A stretch of 64,000 nt of DNA from contig JANUWF010001110.1 in NCBI GenBank assembly GCA_026120185.1, positions 2,581,001-2,645,000 of the forward strand, given 5' to 3'. Source of the DNA: Voacanga thouarsii. Its lineage: Eukaryota > Streptophyta > Magnoliopsida > Gentianales > Apocynaceae. Every line of letters begins with the position of its first letter. The stretch's first letter is position 1. The position numbers and the translations under genes are program-made. The notes beneath the pieces are model-generated. The model saw nothing but the letters and a program-made list of their open reading frames with translations, had not been told where the DNA came from and ran no database searches. Below, one piece after another: positions 1 to 11,695 of this stretch.

Positions 1-6
1 ACACAC

Positions 7-51
<45 letters not shown>

Positions 52-156
52 ACACATACATACATACATACATACATACATACATACATACATACATACA
101 TACATACATACATACATACATACATACATACATACATACATACATACATACATACA

Positions 157-189
<33 letters not shown>

Positions 190-327
190 TTAACACGTAC
201 ATATATGTATAATTAACATATATATACACAAAACACATACACGCACACATACATATATATGTGTAACACACAAATATACATATATGAATACATATATACA
301 TATACATACATACATACACACACACAT

Positions 328-382
<55 letters not shown>

Positions 383-424
383 ACAAAAATATATCTACAT
401 ATAGGTGTATAGTGTGTGTGTGTG

Positions 425-466
<42 letters not shown>

Positions 467-506
467 ACTAACCACACATACATATATATACACAAACATC
501 TATATC

Positions 507-537
<31 letters not shown>

Positions 538-739
538 ACACATACATATATCATTGTACATTTGGATAAATTTAAAAGGTAATTAATCTATTTTAAATAT
601 GTATTTATTTCATATATATATATATATATATATGTTCAACATATATATGTGTGTATGTGTGTGTGAGTGTGTGGATACTTATGTACATATATAAACAAAT
701 ATATTTAGCACATACATGTATGTGGAGATATATACATAT

Positions 740-771
<32 letters not shown>

Positions 772-890
772 TACATAAAAAACACATACATATATGTATC
801 TATATAACACATGTATTTAATGTATACATGTCAAATACACACACACACACACATATCTGTGTGTGTATATGAAAGAACTTGTTTTTCTTA
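1..890. repeat. Microsatellite block (TACA, CA/TG, TA)
   Basis: Almost pure simple repeat: TACA units run without interruption from about 54 to 184, followed by alternating CA, TG and TA runs. Long open frames here translate only to Thr-His or Cys-Val repeats and are not genes. A similar CA/TA block recurs at 10403-10700. Confidence 0.95.
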
Positions 891-1240
891 AATGACTAAT
901 TTGCAAAAAACAAAATATACATATATATTTAGGGGCTAATTTGTACAAAATTTTAGGGTCATATTATAAATATTTAAAAATTTGAGGACTAATTTACAAA
1001 ATTTTAGGGCCATACTATAAATATTCAAAATTAAGGGACTAAATTATAATTTTTTGGAGTCATACTGTAATTATTAAAAAAAATATAAGGGTTAAATTGT
1101 AATTTTTTGGCAATATGTTACATTTATTCAAAATTTAGGGATCGATTTGTAAAATTTTTGGGATCGTGTTATAAATATTCAAAAAAAGTACTATGTCCAA
1201 ATTTGTTAAAATTTATTAACAAAAATATTTGAGAAGACAA
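891..1240. repeat. Degenerate AT-rich tandem repeat
   Basis: Diverged copies, roughly 50-60 bp apart, of a unit reading approximately TTAGGGACTAATTTGTAAAA, followed by a GGGTCATATTATAAATATT-like part. No coding potential. The same unit returns at 10701-11050, so it brackets the 151-bp satellite on both sides. Confidence 0.75.
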
Positions 1241-1277
1241 TCTGGCATAATCTTTGTGTAAGAGCCCAAAACCTAAC
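1241..1277 (+). repeat. Left remnant of 151-bp satellite
   Basis: The phrase CTGGCATAATC, followed by GTAAGAGCCCAAAACCTAAC, matches the satellite consensus at 4599-5192 and 8341-10402. The array is broken here by a solo LTR. The final five bases CTAAC (1273-1277) are the target duplication, repeated at 4599-4603. Confidence 0.8.
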
Positions 1278-4200
1278 TGTAACACCCTACACCTTAGGTA
1301 CCTAAATAGGGTAGAATGTCGCCCCATCCAAAGGACCAGAGGTCTTTATAACGAGATACAAAAGAAAAAAACAACTAAATAAAATTAAAGGAATAGTTTC
1401 ATTACATCCAGAAGCCAAACTTATACAAGTCTGGGAGATCAAAACTAACAAACGTCTCTTGAAATAAATTCAAAACACAACTAAAGAAATAAATCAACCG
1501 AAGTTCATCTCCTAACGCTTCACCCTACTCAGTATAAGTAATCCCCTGAAATCATGATATAAAAGGTGTGAGATTGGCATCTCAATAAGTTCCGTGTGTG
1601 CAAGTGTCAATTGAAACCATTTTGTGTATGCAGGTTTATCCAAATCACAAAAATTGTGTTTGCAAGTCAATTTCATCAATAACAGTTATACATAGGAGCC
1701 TTGCTCCATAAATCCAAAATAGTTCCCAATAAATCATTGTTTTATCATATTCATAATTCTTTAAGTAGGAATTAGTAAATGATTCAACAATATAGTAACA
1801 CAATCCATATTATAGTTACCATCATGATAGCTTCCCAATGTATTCTTTCAACAATGGGCAGTAGGAGATCCACTCACTAGGTGAGATACTCTTCCATCTC
1901 TACACCCAATATTCCGGTTGTCCAATCCAGATCAACAATGTCCATATGGACCAATATGCTAGCTCGGATGGCCTAACTAAGTAGTATTGTCGCCTCTCCA
2001 AGTTGAGTTTATTTTCTGGAGGTGGCCTCTTACTAAAAGACTCACTCTTACTCTTTAAAACTAGTACTACTAGCCTACCCTTGCTGTGTACTTAATGCTC
2101 CCTGGTTAGGGGCAGAATCAGTTTCCTTTTTCGAAAGTCTTTGATTAATTTGATTGCAAAATGTGGTTTTTCATAATAGCATTTCAAATCGTTTGACAAT
2201 AGTGTAAGAAATAATTTTTGAGGTTGAATAAATAAAATTTAGTAAATTTATTTTGAAAATACAATATCTACATTTCCAATCCAAGTATCACAACAATCCA
2301 GTATAACTCATCATGATTAGCAAACATTTCAATTCTCTTGTTAAAACATCATATTGACATCAATTCCAAACAACATTGTAAAAATTGATTTCAAACAAGT
2401 AACATTGATCAAAACAGTTATGCAGGGACTTACTTGGATAACTCACAGCTAGATCTAACTCAATCGATTGCTCTTATTTCCACTCCTTCCTCATCTAGAG
2501 CAAACAATCCCACAATTAGGATTTAATCATTCCATCCACTATTTCAAGAATATGACTCTCCATGATCTCATTAATCCCCTAGGTCATTCATGGTATCTAG
2601 ATGATTTAATTCATTAGATCAGCTATACAACTTCCCTTTTTCACTCTATTGATCATATCCATGAATTCATCTAATTTAATTCATCATATGGCAACTCTTA
2701 TATTCCTCTAGCATAAAATAATCATAAACAGTCCCATAAACATTTAAATATCTCAACTTTGCCTATTTAGCATAGATCTATATTCATCATGACAAGATAC
2801 ATCAATGTCTTATCTCATACATGCTTTGTCTGTGGCTTATATCAACATATTCATCAATCTAATTCATTCATACTTTCCTGTTCGACTCCATAAGCACTCA
2901 TAAATCAATATACTAAGGATTAATGTGATTTAAATTAGTAAAGATAGGATATTGATTACCTCTTAGCGATCTACATTTAAAACACAACAATTCCTTGATG
3001 ACTAGCTTGCGTTCAAGCGATGGTTGAATAGATTGATCCACTTGGATGACCTTGATCAAGACTTTTCAAGGAAAGGATAAAGTCAGCCCCTTATAGACAT
3101 GATTTAAGTGTGAAAAGAAGGTAAGAATGGAGTAAGAAATGAATAGAAGAGTTGAAGATCAATTACCTTGTAGAGAGTTTTGGTTTTTGGCTTTGCTTTT
3201 GGGATAGGTTGGCCGAATTTTGGAGTAGGTTGAATGTTGGTTTTTTTGTGAGTTTGAGGAGCTGAAAGGCTGGGGATTTTTGTGGTTTGCTAGATAGAAA
3301 ATTCTAGGGTTTGGTGTTTAGGTATTTGGAGAAGTTCTACCTTGCTATGGAGTCTTGATTACAAGAGAAAAGTTGGACAGTTTTAGTTCTTCTATGGGTG
3401 CCGAAATTGGACAGGAGTTCAAGGCTGATTGCTGCTGTATTTTTGCTCTCTAGTTAGAGGAGTTTTTGTGCAGGTTTTTGCTGCAAATTTCGTGTAGAAT
3501 AGGGCTGGGTTTTGGCCAAAATTTTGAAGGAATTGGGGGGAAATTTCTAGTATTTTTTTGGCTAAAACAAAGTCCTAGTTGGTTAAGGTTTTCTTGGATA
3601 ACCTTAGCTAGGTTTTAGAGAGTTTTATTTGAACTATATTTGCTCTAAGTGTGGCGGCAGCTTTGATGAAATTTTCTAGAAAATTATGTGAAGAAATAAG
3701 GTTATCTATTTAAGAAATAATTTAATTAATTCCCTATATTAATTTGAGTAATTTTTAAATAGCTAATAAATAGTTATATTGTGAGAAAATTCTGGTTTCC
3801 TACTTCCTTGAAGCTACCGAATTCTTCTTCCTTTTTTCTTCCTAAATTTTTGAAAATCATCATCTTATCCAAGACATAATTACTTCATTTAAAATCCAAA
3901 CTTTATCCTTTTATTTTCTTTTTTAAAAATTATCTAAAGAAAATTAAATATAGAGATTTATCCCTTTCATCATGGCGGTTACCACATAACACAATACCTA
4001 TAGATTTTCATATATTCTATCTCCTAATATATTACCTAGATATATCTTTTAAAATCTATATTAATAATATTTAAAATTCTCTAAAAGATTATGATAAGAT
4101 ATTAGGAATAAAATTTAATTTATTCCCAAAAATTTCACACAATAATTTCCAAGATAAATCACACTCCTAATTTTTAGGAAATTGGTTCCAAGGTGGCTGC

Positions 4201-4598
4201 AACCCTAGGGTGTTTCGGCCAAGTGGAAAAAAAAGTTAGGGAAGAAGAAAACAAAAGAAAGGAAAGAATTTGAAGTAGCTAGGAATCGAACTCAAGCCCA
4301 TCAAGAATTAAATTCCAAGCTTTATCCACTAATCCATATTAATTCTTGGTAACTATTCTCCTAATAAATATCCTTGATTCCTACTCACTTGCTCCATCCT
4401 CTTCCTAATAAATTCCCCTCAATAAAATAAAACTCAACTAACTCCAATGACACGACCACTTCAAAAACAAATTACTTCATGCAACAACAAGCTGACATTT
4501 TCATGAAAATAGTTCAAATCGCCAAGTGCAATATAAAACAATGTGACATGCATGACTTTTCCCCACTTACTAAAGGTGGTCTAATACGGGGTATTACA
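1278..4598 (-). mobile_element. Solo LTR, gypsy-type family TGTAAYACC (-)
   Basis: The 3.3-kb unit begins TGTAACACCC and ends GGGTATTACA on the + strand, and is flanked by the perfect 5-bp direct repeat CTAAC. It contains no gag-pol and no primer-binding site inside, so it is a solo LTR left by LTR-LTR recombination. Orientation comes from the copy at 5193-8340: the strand whose 5' end reads TGTAATACCCC is taken as sense, so this copy is reversed. The terminal pair TGTAAYACCC/GGGTRTTACA is familiar from plant chromovirus LTRs; that lineage call is inferred, since no polymerase is attached. Confidence 0.85.
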
Positions 4599-5192
4599 CT
4601 AACGCATTTACAAAAGTACGCATACCAAATTAACGATTAAACTGTTAAATTTTTTAAAATTCCTAAAAAAAAAATATGATGACCAAATTTGAAGATAATT
4701 AGATATATATTAGCATATAATCAAGCATAATCTCTGTGTAAAATCTCAAATTCTAATGTATTCACTAAGATACATATATCAAATTAACAATTAACCATTG
4801 GATTAGTTATAATAGATAAAAAAAAAAAAAAGTGTCATGACAAATTTTGATGGTAATCAGATATATATTTGTACATAATCTGGCATAATCTCTATATAAA
4901 TTCCAAAACCTAAAGCATTTACAAACATATGCATATTAAATTAATAATCCAACCAATAAATTTATTAAAATTTCTAAAAATAAAAATGACCAAAATTTGA
5001 AGGTAATCAGATATGTTTAGCTAATCTAGAATAATCTCTATGTAAGAGCCAAAAATCTGAAGTAGTTACAAAGATACACATATCAAATTAATAATCCACT
5101 CGTTAGATTTGTTAAAATTGCTAAAAAAAAAGAAAGAAAAAAGGTATGATGATAAAATTTGAAGGTAATCGGATATATATTGGCACATAATC
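4599..5192 (+). repeat. 151-bp satellite, about four copies
   Basis: Four diverged monomers recognisable by AAGATACRCATATCAAATTA-like starts near 4614, 4765, 4921 and 5069. Noncoding. The last five bases TAATC (5188-5192) are the target duplication of the next solo LTR. Confidence 0.85.
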
Positions 5193-8100
5193 TGTAATAC
5201 CCCACCCAAAACTACCTTTAACTATGGGGAAAAGTCATGCATTGCATAGTATTTTGCATTTTATGTGGTAGCATAGAATTATTTTATTTGCATGGATGCA
5301 TGTGAATTTTTCCATTGCTCTTGCATTTGAATTAATTGAGGTGAAATAGTGTGTTGTTAAAGATTTGGTTAAGGGAGGTTTGGTCGAAGATTTGGAAGGA
5401 TGAGTATTGGGGTGGTAAGAACTTCTTGTAGGAAGAATTAGTATTGGAATTGATTTGGAATAGCGGGGAGGATGGTGATTTTTCCGTGGTGGCCCGAGTT
5501 CGAATCCTATCTCTTGTGAATCCTAATTTCCCTTCTTGAAGATTCTTTTCCTTAGAGTTTCCATGTCTTGGCTGAAAAAGATATAGCAAACCTAGAGAAA
5601 TTTTAGTGCCATTACTACAAGGAAATAAGTCTCTATATTTCTTTCCTAAATTCAAGGACTTTGATGTGAATAAAGTTCACTTTTAATTTTCAGCTTTTAT
5701 TCCTTAGGATTTTCGAAAAAACCCTAGCTAATAATTAAAATTTTAGCTTGATTTTAGCTTAATAGATGTTGCCATGGATAGTTGGAATTAATGAGTCATT
5801 TTCCTAGTAAGAAACCTTGTTGATTTTAACCCTAGAATGTTAGCTAAAAATCTGGAAAAATTTCCAGCAAATGCCGCCACTTCTTGGAGGAATTTTAGCT
5901 CAATCCAAACTCTTCTAGAACTAGAGGAAATCTTATCCAAATCATTGATAAAACCAGATTTTATTCAATCCTAAATCAACTAGGATTAGAATCCCTTTTC
6001 CTAGCTGAATTTTGGTGGCTTTGTGCAAGCACAAGCTACACGAAATTCTTGCACTCCTAATTGCAATCAAACTCTTCAAACCCTAGCTCAAATTACCTAG
6101 AACAACCTCCACCAAATCAGATTACTCTAGTAACACAAAATCAGATTTTTCTTCACAAAAAATTCCAGAATTTTCGACAGCTTTGCACTCCAAAACCTAC
6201 CAAAACTCTTTGTTGATTAAGCCAAATTCCAGCACCTAAAAACCACATTTTTCTCCTCTGGAATTTCGTAAAAAACAGCAGCCAAAACAGTCCAAAAATC
6301 GTCACTCTTGCACAGAATTTTCGCACAGCACTTGCACAGAATTTTCAGTCACCAAAACTCACACAAACTCTCTTATTTTGGCCAAAAAGCCTGAACACAC
6401 TCAACCCTTCTCTTGAGCATTATTTCGGCCAGCCTAGGGAGCAATTTCAGAACACTTTTCTCCTCTTAATCCCTCTTGAATTCGGCCAGCATCAGAGGTA
6501 CAACAAGCTGCAAATTTTTGCGCTTGCTGTCCAAGAAACCTAAAGCCATTAGGAGTCCTTCTTAGCACCACCATCTAACCCTAAATCAAACTTCTCTAAA
6601 CCTAAATCATAGTAACCGACACTCCCTCCTTACCACACAAAAATTTCAGCAAATTCTCTTTGCAAATTCTTGAAAAACTCGAGAACTATTCTAAGCAAAA
6701 ATCGAACACACCTTAAGGTAAGCAAAAATCCTCTAACCTCTTGATGCCGTTTTCTCTAATGATTCTTTTCTCCTTCTTCTTCCCTTAAATCACGCCACAT
6801 AGAGGCTGATTTCATCTTCTTCTTTAATTTTGTGTCAAGAGGAGCAAAGGAGGTAGCTTTTCTCTTCTTTTCAAGCGAACTCGGGACGATCACTATAGGA
6901 GCATCGAGACCTCATTACCCGGTTGTTGCAAGGTAAGGGAATACCCACCCTTAATGCCGAAAGTAAGGTTTAATGATGTCTATTAGTTGGATGAGCATAT
7001 GGTCATGGTATATGATCTTTGGGGATTGGATAGTTTACTTGAATTTAAATAGGGGATTGCGAATTGTTGTGAAAATAAATGAGATTAGAGCATGTTTGAA
7101 TTAATTGAGACCCTGATCATGATATTATATGGTGTAGATCAGGAGGATAATTGAGGAAAGCAAGCTGTGATTTTATCTCATTTATTTGAGGCATATCATG
7201 TAAATCCTTGCATAAACTCTTTTGTTAAATGTTGTGATGGTAAGTCTTTGTATAAACTCTTTTGTTAAATGTTGTGATGGCAAGTCTATGTTGTGAAGCT
7301 TTGTAAAGCTATTGTTGAACTATGATTATTTGGGTTGTAAACGTGGATGATTATTCTTTAAACGGTTTTGTCAAACTAATGATTTTATCAAGAAAACTAT
7401 TCTTTCCTAAATTTTTTAGAAAACTCTTTTATAGAGAAAAACCACGTTGTACAAAGCCAAGGTGTGGAGATATTTTGAATCAGGAATTGACGGATATGTT
7501 CGTTGAGTACTCAATAAGGGTAGGCTAACAATACTAGTCTTGGAGGGCTAGCGCAAGTCTTCTGGCAGGAGGCCACCTCCAGAAGATGAACTCTGCTTGA
7601 AAAGGCGACAGTGTTGGTTGGTCAGGCCAGTCCGAGCTAGCACTTGTACATGGTATGGTATTATTTATATTTTCGGCATGGACACCTGGATGGTTTTGTT
7701 GGGTGTAGAGATGGAGGAGTATCTCACCCAGTGACCTGTACACTCACCTTGATTAGAACGCCCAACGTGTGGTAATCTGGTCCGGACAAGGTGCACAAAG
7801 TGTGGTGTCTTGGCCATTTTGTTCTCATGGAGCCCAACGTGTGGTGACATGACTGTTTATTCGAGTGGAGGATTTATTTTGTACAAAGTGTGACAATGAG
7901 AAAAACCCACTCCTTGCGAAAAGAGATTGTTTATGACTTGCCAAATTATTTCTACAAATGTTTTATACTTTGCGTACACGTACTATTCAAAACACCATGT
8001 GCACACACAGGTCATACTGAGATTTATTCTCACACGATTTTACATCATGTTTTCAGGAGATAGATTATGCTGAGTCAGCGGGGTTTTGACAGTAGAGGCT

Positions 8101-8340
8101 TTTGCTATTTTTCCTATGCTGTTCTAGGAGACTTTTGTCGTTTATACTTCTGAACAATATTTCTTTTATTTCTTATTGCTCCAATTTGAGCCTGATGTAA
8201 TAAGAGTATTTCTTCATTTATCAGAGTTGATTCTTTTGGAGATTGCCTTTATATTTTATACCTCGTTTTAAAGGCCCCTTGTCCTACGGGATGGAGCGAC
8301 ATCCCCGCCCTTTTAGGGTACGCAGTCGTGGGGTGTTACA
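5193..8340 (+). mobile_element. Solo LTR, gypsy-type family TGTAAYACC (+)
   Basis: A 3.1-kb unit from TGTAATACCCC to GTGGGGTGTTACA, flanked by the perfect 5-bp direct repeat TAATC (5188-5192 and 8341-8345). Its termini match those of 1278-4598 in the opposite orientation, including a shared GGGGAAAAGTCATG segment just inside the 5' end and a TTTAAAGGCC/TTATAAAGACC-like segment near the 3' end. No internal coding domain remains. Open frames inside (for example 5332-5655 on the - strand) resemble nothing and are treated as chance. Confidence 0.87.
7199..7285 (+). repeat. Short tandem duplication inside the solo LTR
   Basis: Two adjacent copies of a roughly 40-bp segment containing AAACTCTTTTGTTAAATG and TTGTGATGG, differing at a few bases. 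Confidence 0.8.
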
Positions 8341-10402
8341 TAATCTGTCATAATCTTTATGTAAGAACATAAAACCTCACACATTTACAAAGATACACAT
8401 AACAAATTAATGATCCAACTATTGGATATGTTAAAATTGTTAAAAAAGTATCATGACCAAATTTGAAGGTAATCAGATATAGATTAGTACATAATTTGAC
8501 ATAATCCCTGTACAAATGTCCAAAACTTAATGCATTTATAAAGATATTCATATCAAATTAATGATCTAACTATTAGATTTGTTAAAATTATTAAAAAAAT
8601 ATCATGACCAAATTCGAAGGTAATTAGATATATTTTTTCCACATAATTTGGCATACTTTCTGTATAAGAGCCCAAAACCTAACGTAGTTATAAAGATACG
8701 CATATCAAAGTAACGATTGAACCATTAGAATTGTTAAAATTGCTTTAAAAAGTATCTTGACCAAATTTTAAGATAATCGGATATATTTTGGCATATAATC
8801 TCGCATAGTCTCTGTGTAAGAGCCCAAAATCTGACGCACTTATAAATATATGCATATTAACGATTCAACCGTTAGCTTTATTAAAATAGCTAAAAAAAGT
8901 ATCATGACCAAACTTGAAGGTAATCAAATATATATTTCCACATAATCTGGCATAATATCTTTGTAAAAATCCAAAATCTAATGTAGTTTCAAAGATACAC
9001 ATATTAAATTAACGATCTAACCGTTAGATTTATTAAAATTGATTAAAAAAGAAAGATAGCCAAATTTGAAGGTAATCAAGGTTATATTTTGGCACATAAT
9101 CTGGCATAATTTCTATATAAGAGCCTGCCCAAAACCTAACATATTTACAAAGATATGCATATCAAATTAATGATCCAACATTAGATTTGTAAGAATTGTT
9201 CAAAAAAGAATTATGACCAAATTTGAAAGTAATCAGACATATATTAGTACATAATCTGGCATAATCCCTGTATAATTGTCCAAAATCTAATGCATTTATA
9301 AAGATACGTATTTCAAATAAATGATCCAACTGTTAGATTTCCTAAAATTTTTAAAAAAATATCACGATTAAATTTGAAAGTAATCAGATATATTTTTCTA
9401 CATAATCTGGTATAATCTCTGTGTAAGAGCCCAAAACCTAGAGCAGTTACAAAGATACAAATGTTAAATTAACGATCCAATATTACAATTACTAATAAAA
9501 GTGTCTTGACCAAATTTTAAGGTAATCAGATATATATTAGTACATAATCTAGCATAATCGTAGTGTAAGAGTCCAAAAATCTAATGCATTTACAAAGATA
9601 TACTTATCAAATTAACGATCCAACCGTTAGATTTTTTAAAGTTGTTAAAAAAAATCATGATGACAAAATTTGAAGTTAATCAGATCTATAGTAGTATATA
9701 ATTTGGCAAAATCCTTGTATAAAAGTCCAAAACCTAACGCATTTACAAATATACACAAATCAAATTAATGATCCAACTGTTAAATTTGTTAAAATTGCCT
9801 TAAAAAAAATATCATGACCAAATTTGAAGGTAATTAGATATATTTTTTAACATAATCTGGCATAATCTTTGTGTAAGAGCCCAAAACCTAATGCAACTAC
9901 AAAGATACGCAAATCAAATTAGAGATCCAACCATTAGATTTGTTAAAATTACTAAAAAAAAGTATCTTGATCAAATTTCAAGAAAATTAGATGTATTTTT
10001 TCATATAATCTCTATGTAAGAGCCGAAAACCTGACAAATTTTTACAAAGATACACATATCAAATTAGTGATCCAATGCTTAGATTTGTTCAAATTGCTAC
10101 AAAAAAATATCTTGACCAAATTTGAAGGTAATTAGATATGTTTTACCACATGATCTGGCATAATATCTGTGTAAGAACCTAAAACCTAACGCAATTACAA
10201 AAAGACACACATCAAATTAACAATCCAACCGTTAGATTTTTTGAAACGGCTATAAAAAGTATTATGACCAAATTTGAAGATAATCAAATATATTTTAGTA
10301 CATAATCTGACATAGTCTCTGTATAAGAACCTAAAACCTAAAATATTTACCATGATACGCATATCAATTTAACGATCAAACTATTAGATTTGTTAAAATT
10401 AC
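8341..10402 (+). repeat. 151-bp satellite array, about 13-14 copies
   Basis: Monomer starts (AAAGATACRCATATCAAATT-like) fall near 8389, 8540, 8692, 8845, 8991, 9149, 9300, 9451, 9593, 9748, 9901, 10047, 10199 and 10351, a spacing of about 142-158 bp, mostly 151-153. Each monomer also contains ATCATGACCAAATTTGAAGG and GTAAGAGCCCAAAACCTAA. Copies differ by many substitutions, so the array is old. No open frame is conserved between copies. Confidence 0.92.
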
Positions 10403-10442
<40 letters not shown>

Positions 10443-10633
10443 TATCATGACCAAATTTGAAGGTAATAGGATACAATTTGATTTATTGTTAAAGGATTTT
10501 ATTGTATATAAAACACACACAGAGAGAGATAAAATACATATATATATATATATATATATATGCGTGTGTGTTATATATGTTGTGTTTATATGTATTACAT
10601 ATATGTGTGTGTATATATGTGTTGTGTATGTAC

Positions 10634-10669
<36 letters not shown>

Positions 10670-10700
10670 ACATATACATATATATATATATATATTTATA
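10403..10700. repeat. Microsatellite block (CA, TA)
   Basis: CA runs at about 10403-10436 and 10638-10667, and TA runs at about 10536-10560 and 10676-10695. The first run lies inside a satellite monomer, since monomer sequence (ATCATGACCAAATTTGAAGG) resumes right after it. Noncoding. Confidence 0.93.
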
Positions 10701-11050
10701 GCACTATCAACCTATTTTGTAAATATTTAAAAATTTAGGGATTAATTTGTATTTTTTTTAGAATTATATTGTAAATATTCCAAAATTTAGAGAGCTATTT
10801 GTAAATTTTTTGGTTTTATTTTTCAAAAAAATAAAAATTTAGGGATTAATTTACAAATTTTGGGGTTATATTGTAAATATTTAAAAATTTTGGGGACTAA
10901 TTTATAAAATTTTAGGGTCATTCTATAAATATTTTTAAATTTAGGGATCAATTTACAATTTTTTGGATTATTTTATAATTATACAAAATTTAAGGTCCAA
11001 TTTGCAAAATTTTTAAGGTCATGTTGTAAATGTTTAAAAATTTAAGGACA
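10701..11050. repeat. Degenerate AT-rich tandem repeat, second block
   Basis: The same unit as 891-1240 (TTAGGGATTAATTTGTA-like with GTAAATATTTAAAAATTT-like spacers). Noncoding. Confidence 0.75.
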
Positions 11051-11381
11051 AGTATTTGTTAGGAAATGTAAGTTTTGCCGCTAAAGATACAGTAATAGTG
11101 AGGAAAGTTTATATTTTTATCTCGGAAATGAAGTTTCATCGCTCATGATGCATTATTAGTGAGGAAATAAATTTTTGTCGCTGATGATGTAATACTAATT
11201 TCCTAGTTAAAGCCATCACTTTTAGCTAAAAAATAAAAATTTTGTCGTTGAAGATTGTAATTAGTAGCATAAAAAAGTTTTTGTCGTTAAAGAAAAATTT
11301 TCTTTGCTAAAAGGTATTTTTAGTGACAAAACTTTTTTTATAACTAAAATTTTGTAGCCAAAGTATTATTTTCTTGTAGTG
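11051..11381 (-). mobile_element. One terminus of a CACTA (En/Spm) DNA transposon
   Basis: Read on the - strand the segment starts CACTACAAGAAAATA at 11381, the standard terminal inverted repeat of plant CACTA elements. Repeated subterminal motifs of the type TTTRGCGACRAAA follow, typical of transposase-binding subterminal repeats. The opposite terminus was not found in the window, so the element is partial. How far it extends to the left of about 11050 is uncertain. Confidence 0.7.
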
Positions 11382-11695
11382 AGCAATTTCTAAATGGAAG
11401 TAATCAGAGAATATTACGGAGATCCACAGTTTCTTAGGATTAGTGGGATATTATCGAGGTTTTATTAAGGAATTTTCATCTTTTGTGTCATCATTGACCC
11501 GAATGTTGCACAAAAATACAGCATTCGTGTGGAGCGACAATTATGAAAGAAGTTTCTAAGAATTGAAAAAAAGGCTTATAACAACATTTGTTTTGGGTTT
11601 GCCGGAAGAAGGGAAGACTTACGTCTTATATACCAATGCGTTGAAGGAAGGCTTGGGAGCTGTATTGATGTAAAACAGAAAATCATCGCATATGG
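11382..11695 (+). pseudogene. Ty3/gypsy pol remnant: end of RT and start of RNase H
   Basis: From 11410 one frame reads segments typical of gypsy polymerases: FLGLVGYYRGFIKEFSS, then FVWSDNYERSF, then ELKKRLITTFVLGLPEEG, then KTYVLYTNALKEGLGAVLM. This is the connection between reverse transcriptase and RNase H. In functional relatives the YTNA position is YTDA, so the first RNase H aspartate appears replaced by Asn. Two in-frame stops are present (after ERSF and after AVLM). The fragment starts abruptly beside the CACTA terminus and ends where an LTR is inserted at 11696. It is the oldest recognisable layer of the nest. Confidence 0.8.

Noticed and set aside
190..872. Several open frames of 60-101 codons in the first kilobase
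   Set aside because: They translate simple CA, TG and TA repeats into Thr-His or Cys-Val strings; no gene.
5332..5655. 107-codon - strand frame inside the solo LTR
   Set aside because: It lies antisense in a noncoding LTR and is not shared with the other copy at 1278-4598.
8341..10402. Regular repeats resembling a CRISPR array
   Set aside because: Period of about 151 bp with the whole unit repeated and diverged, no unique spacers, plant context; this is a satellite.
10347..10738. Open frames of 78-110 codons over the second microsatellite
   Set aside because: Same repeat artefact.
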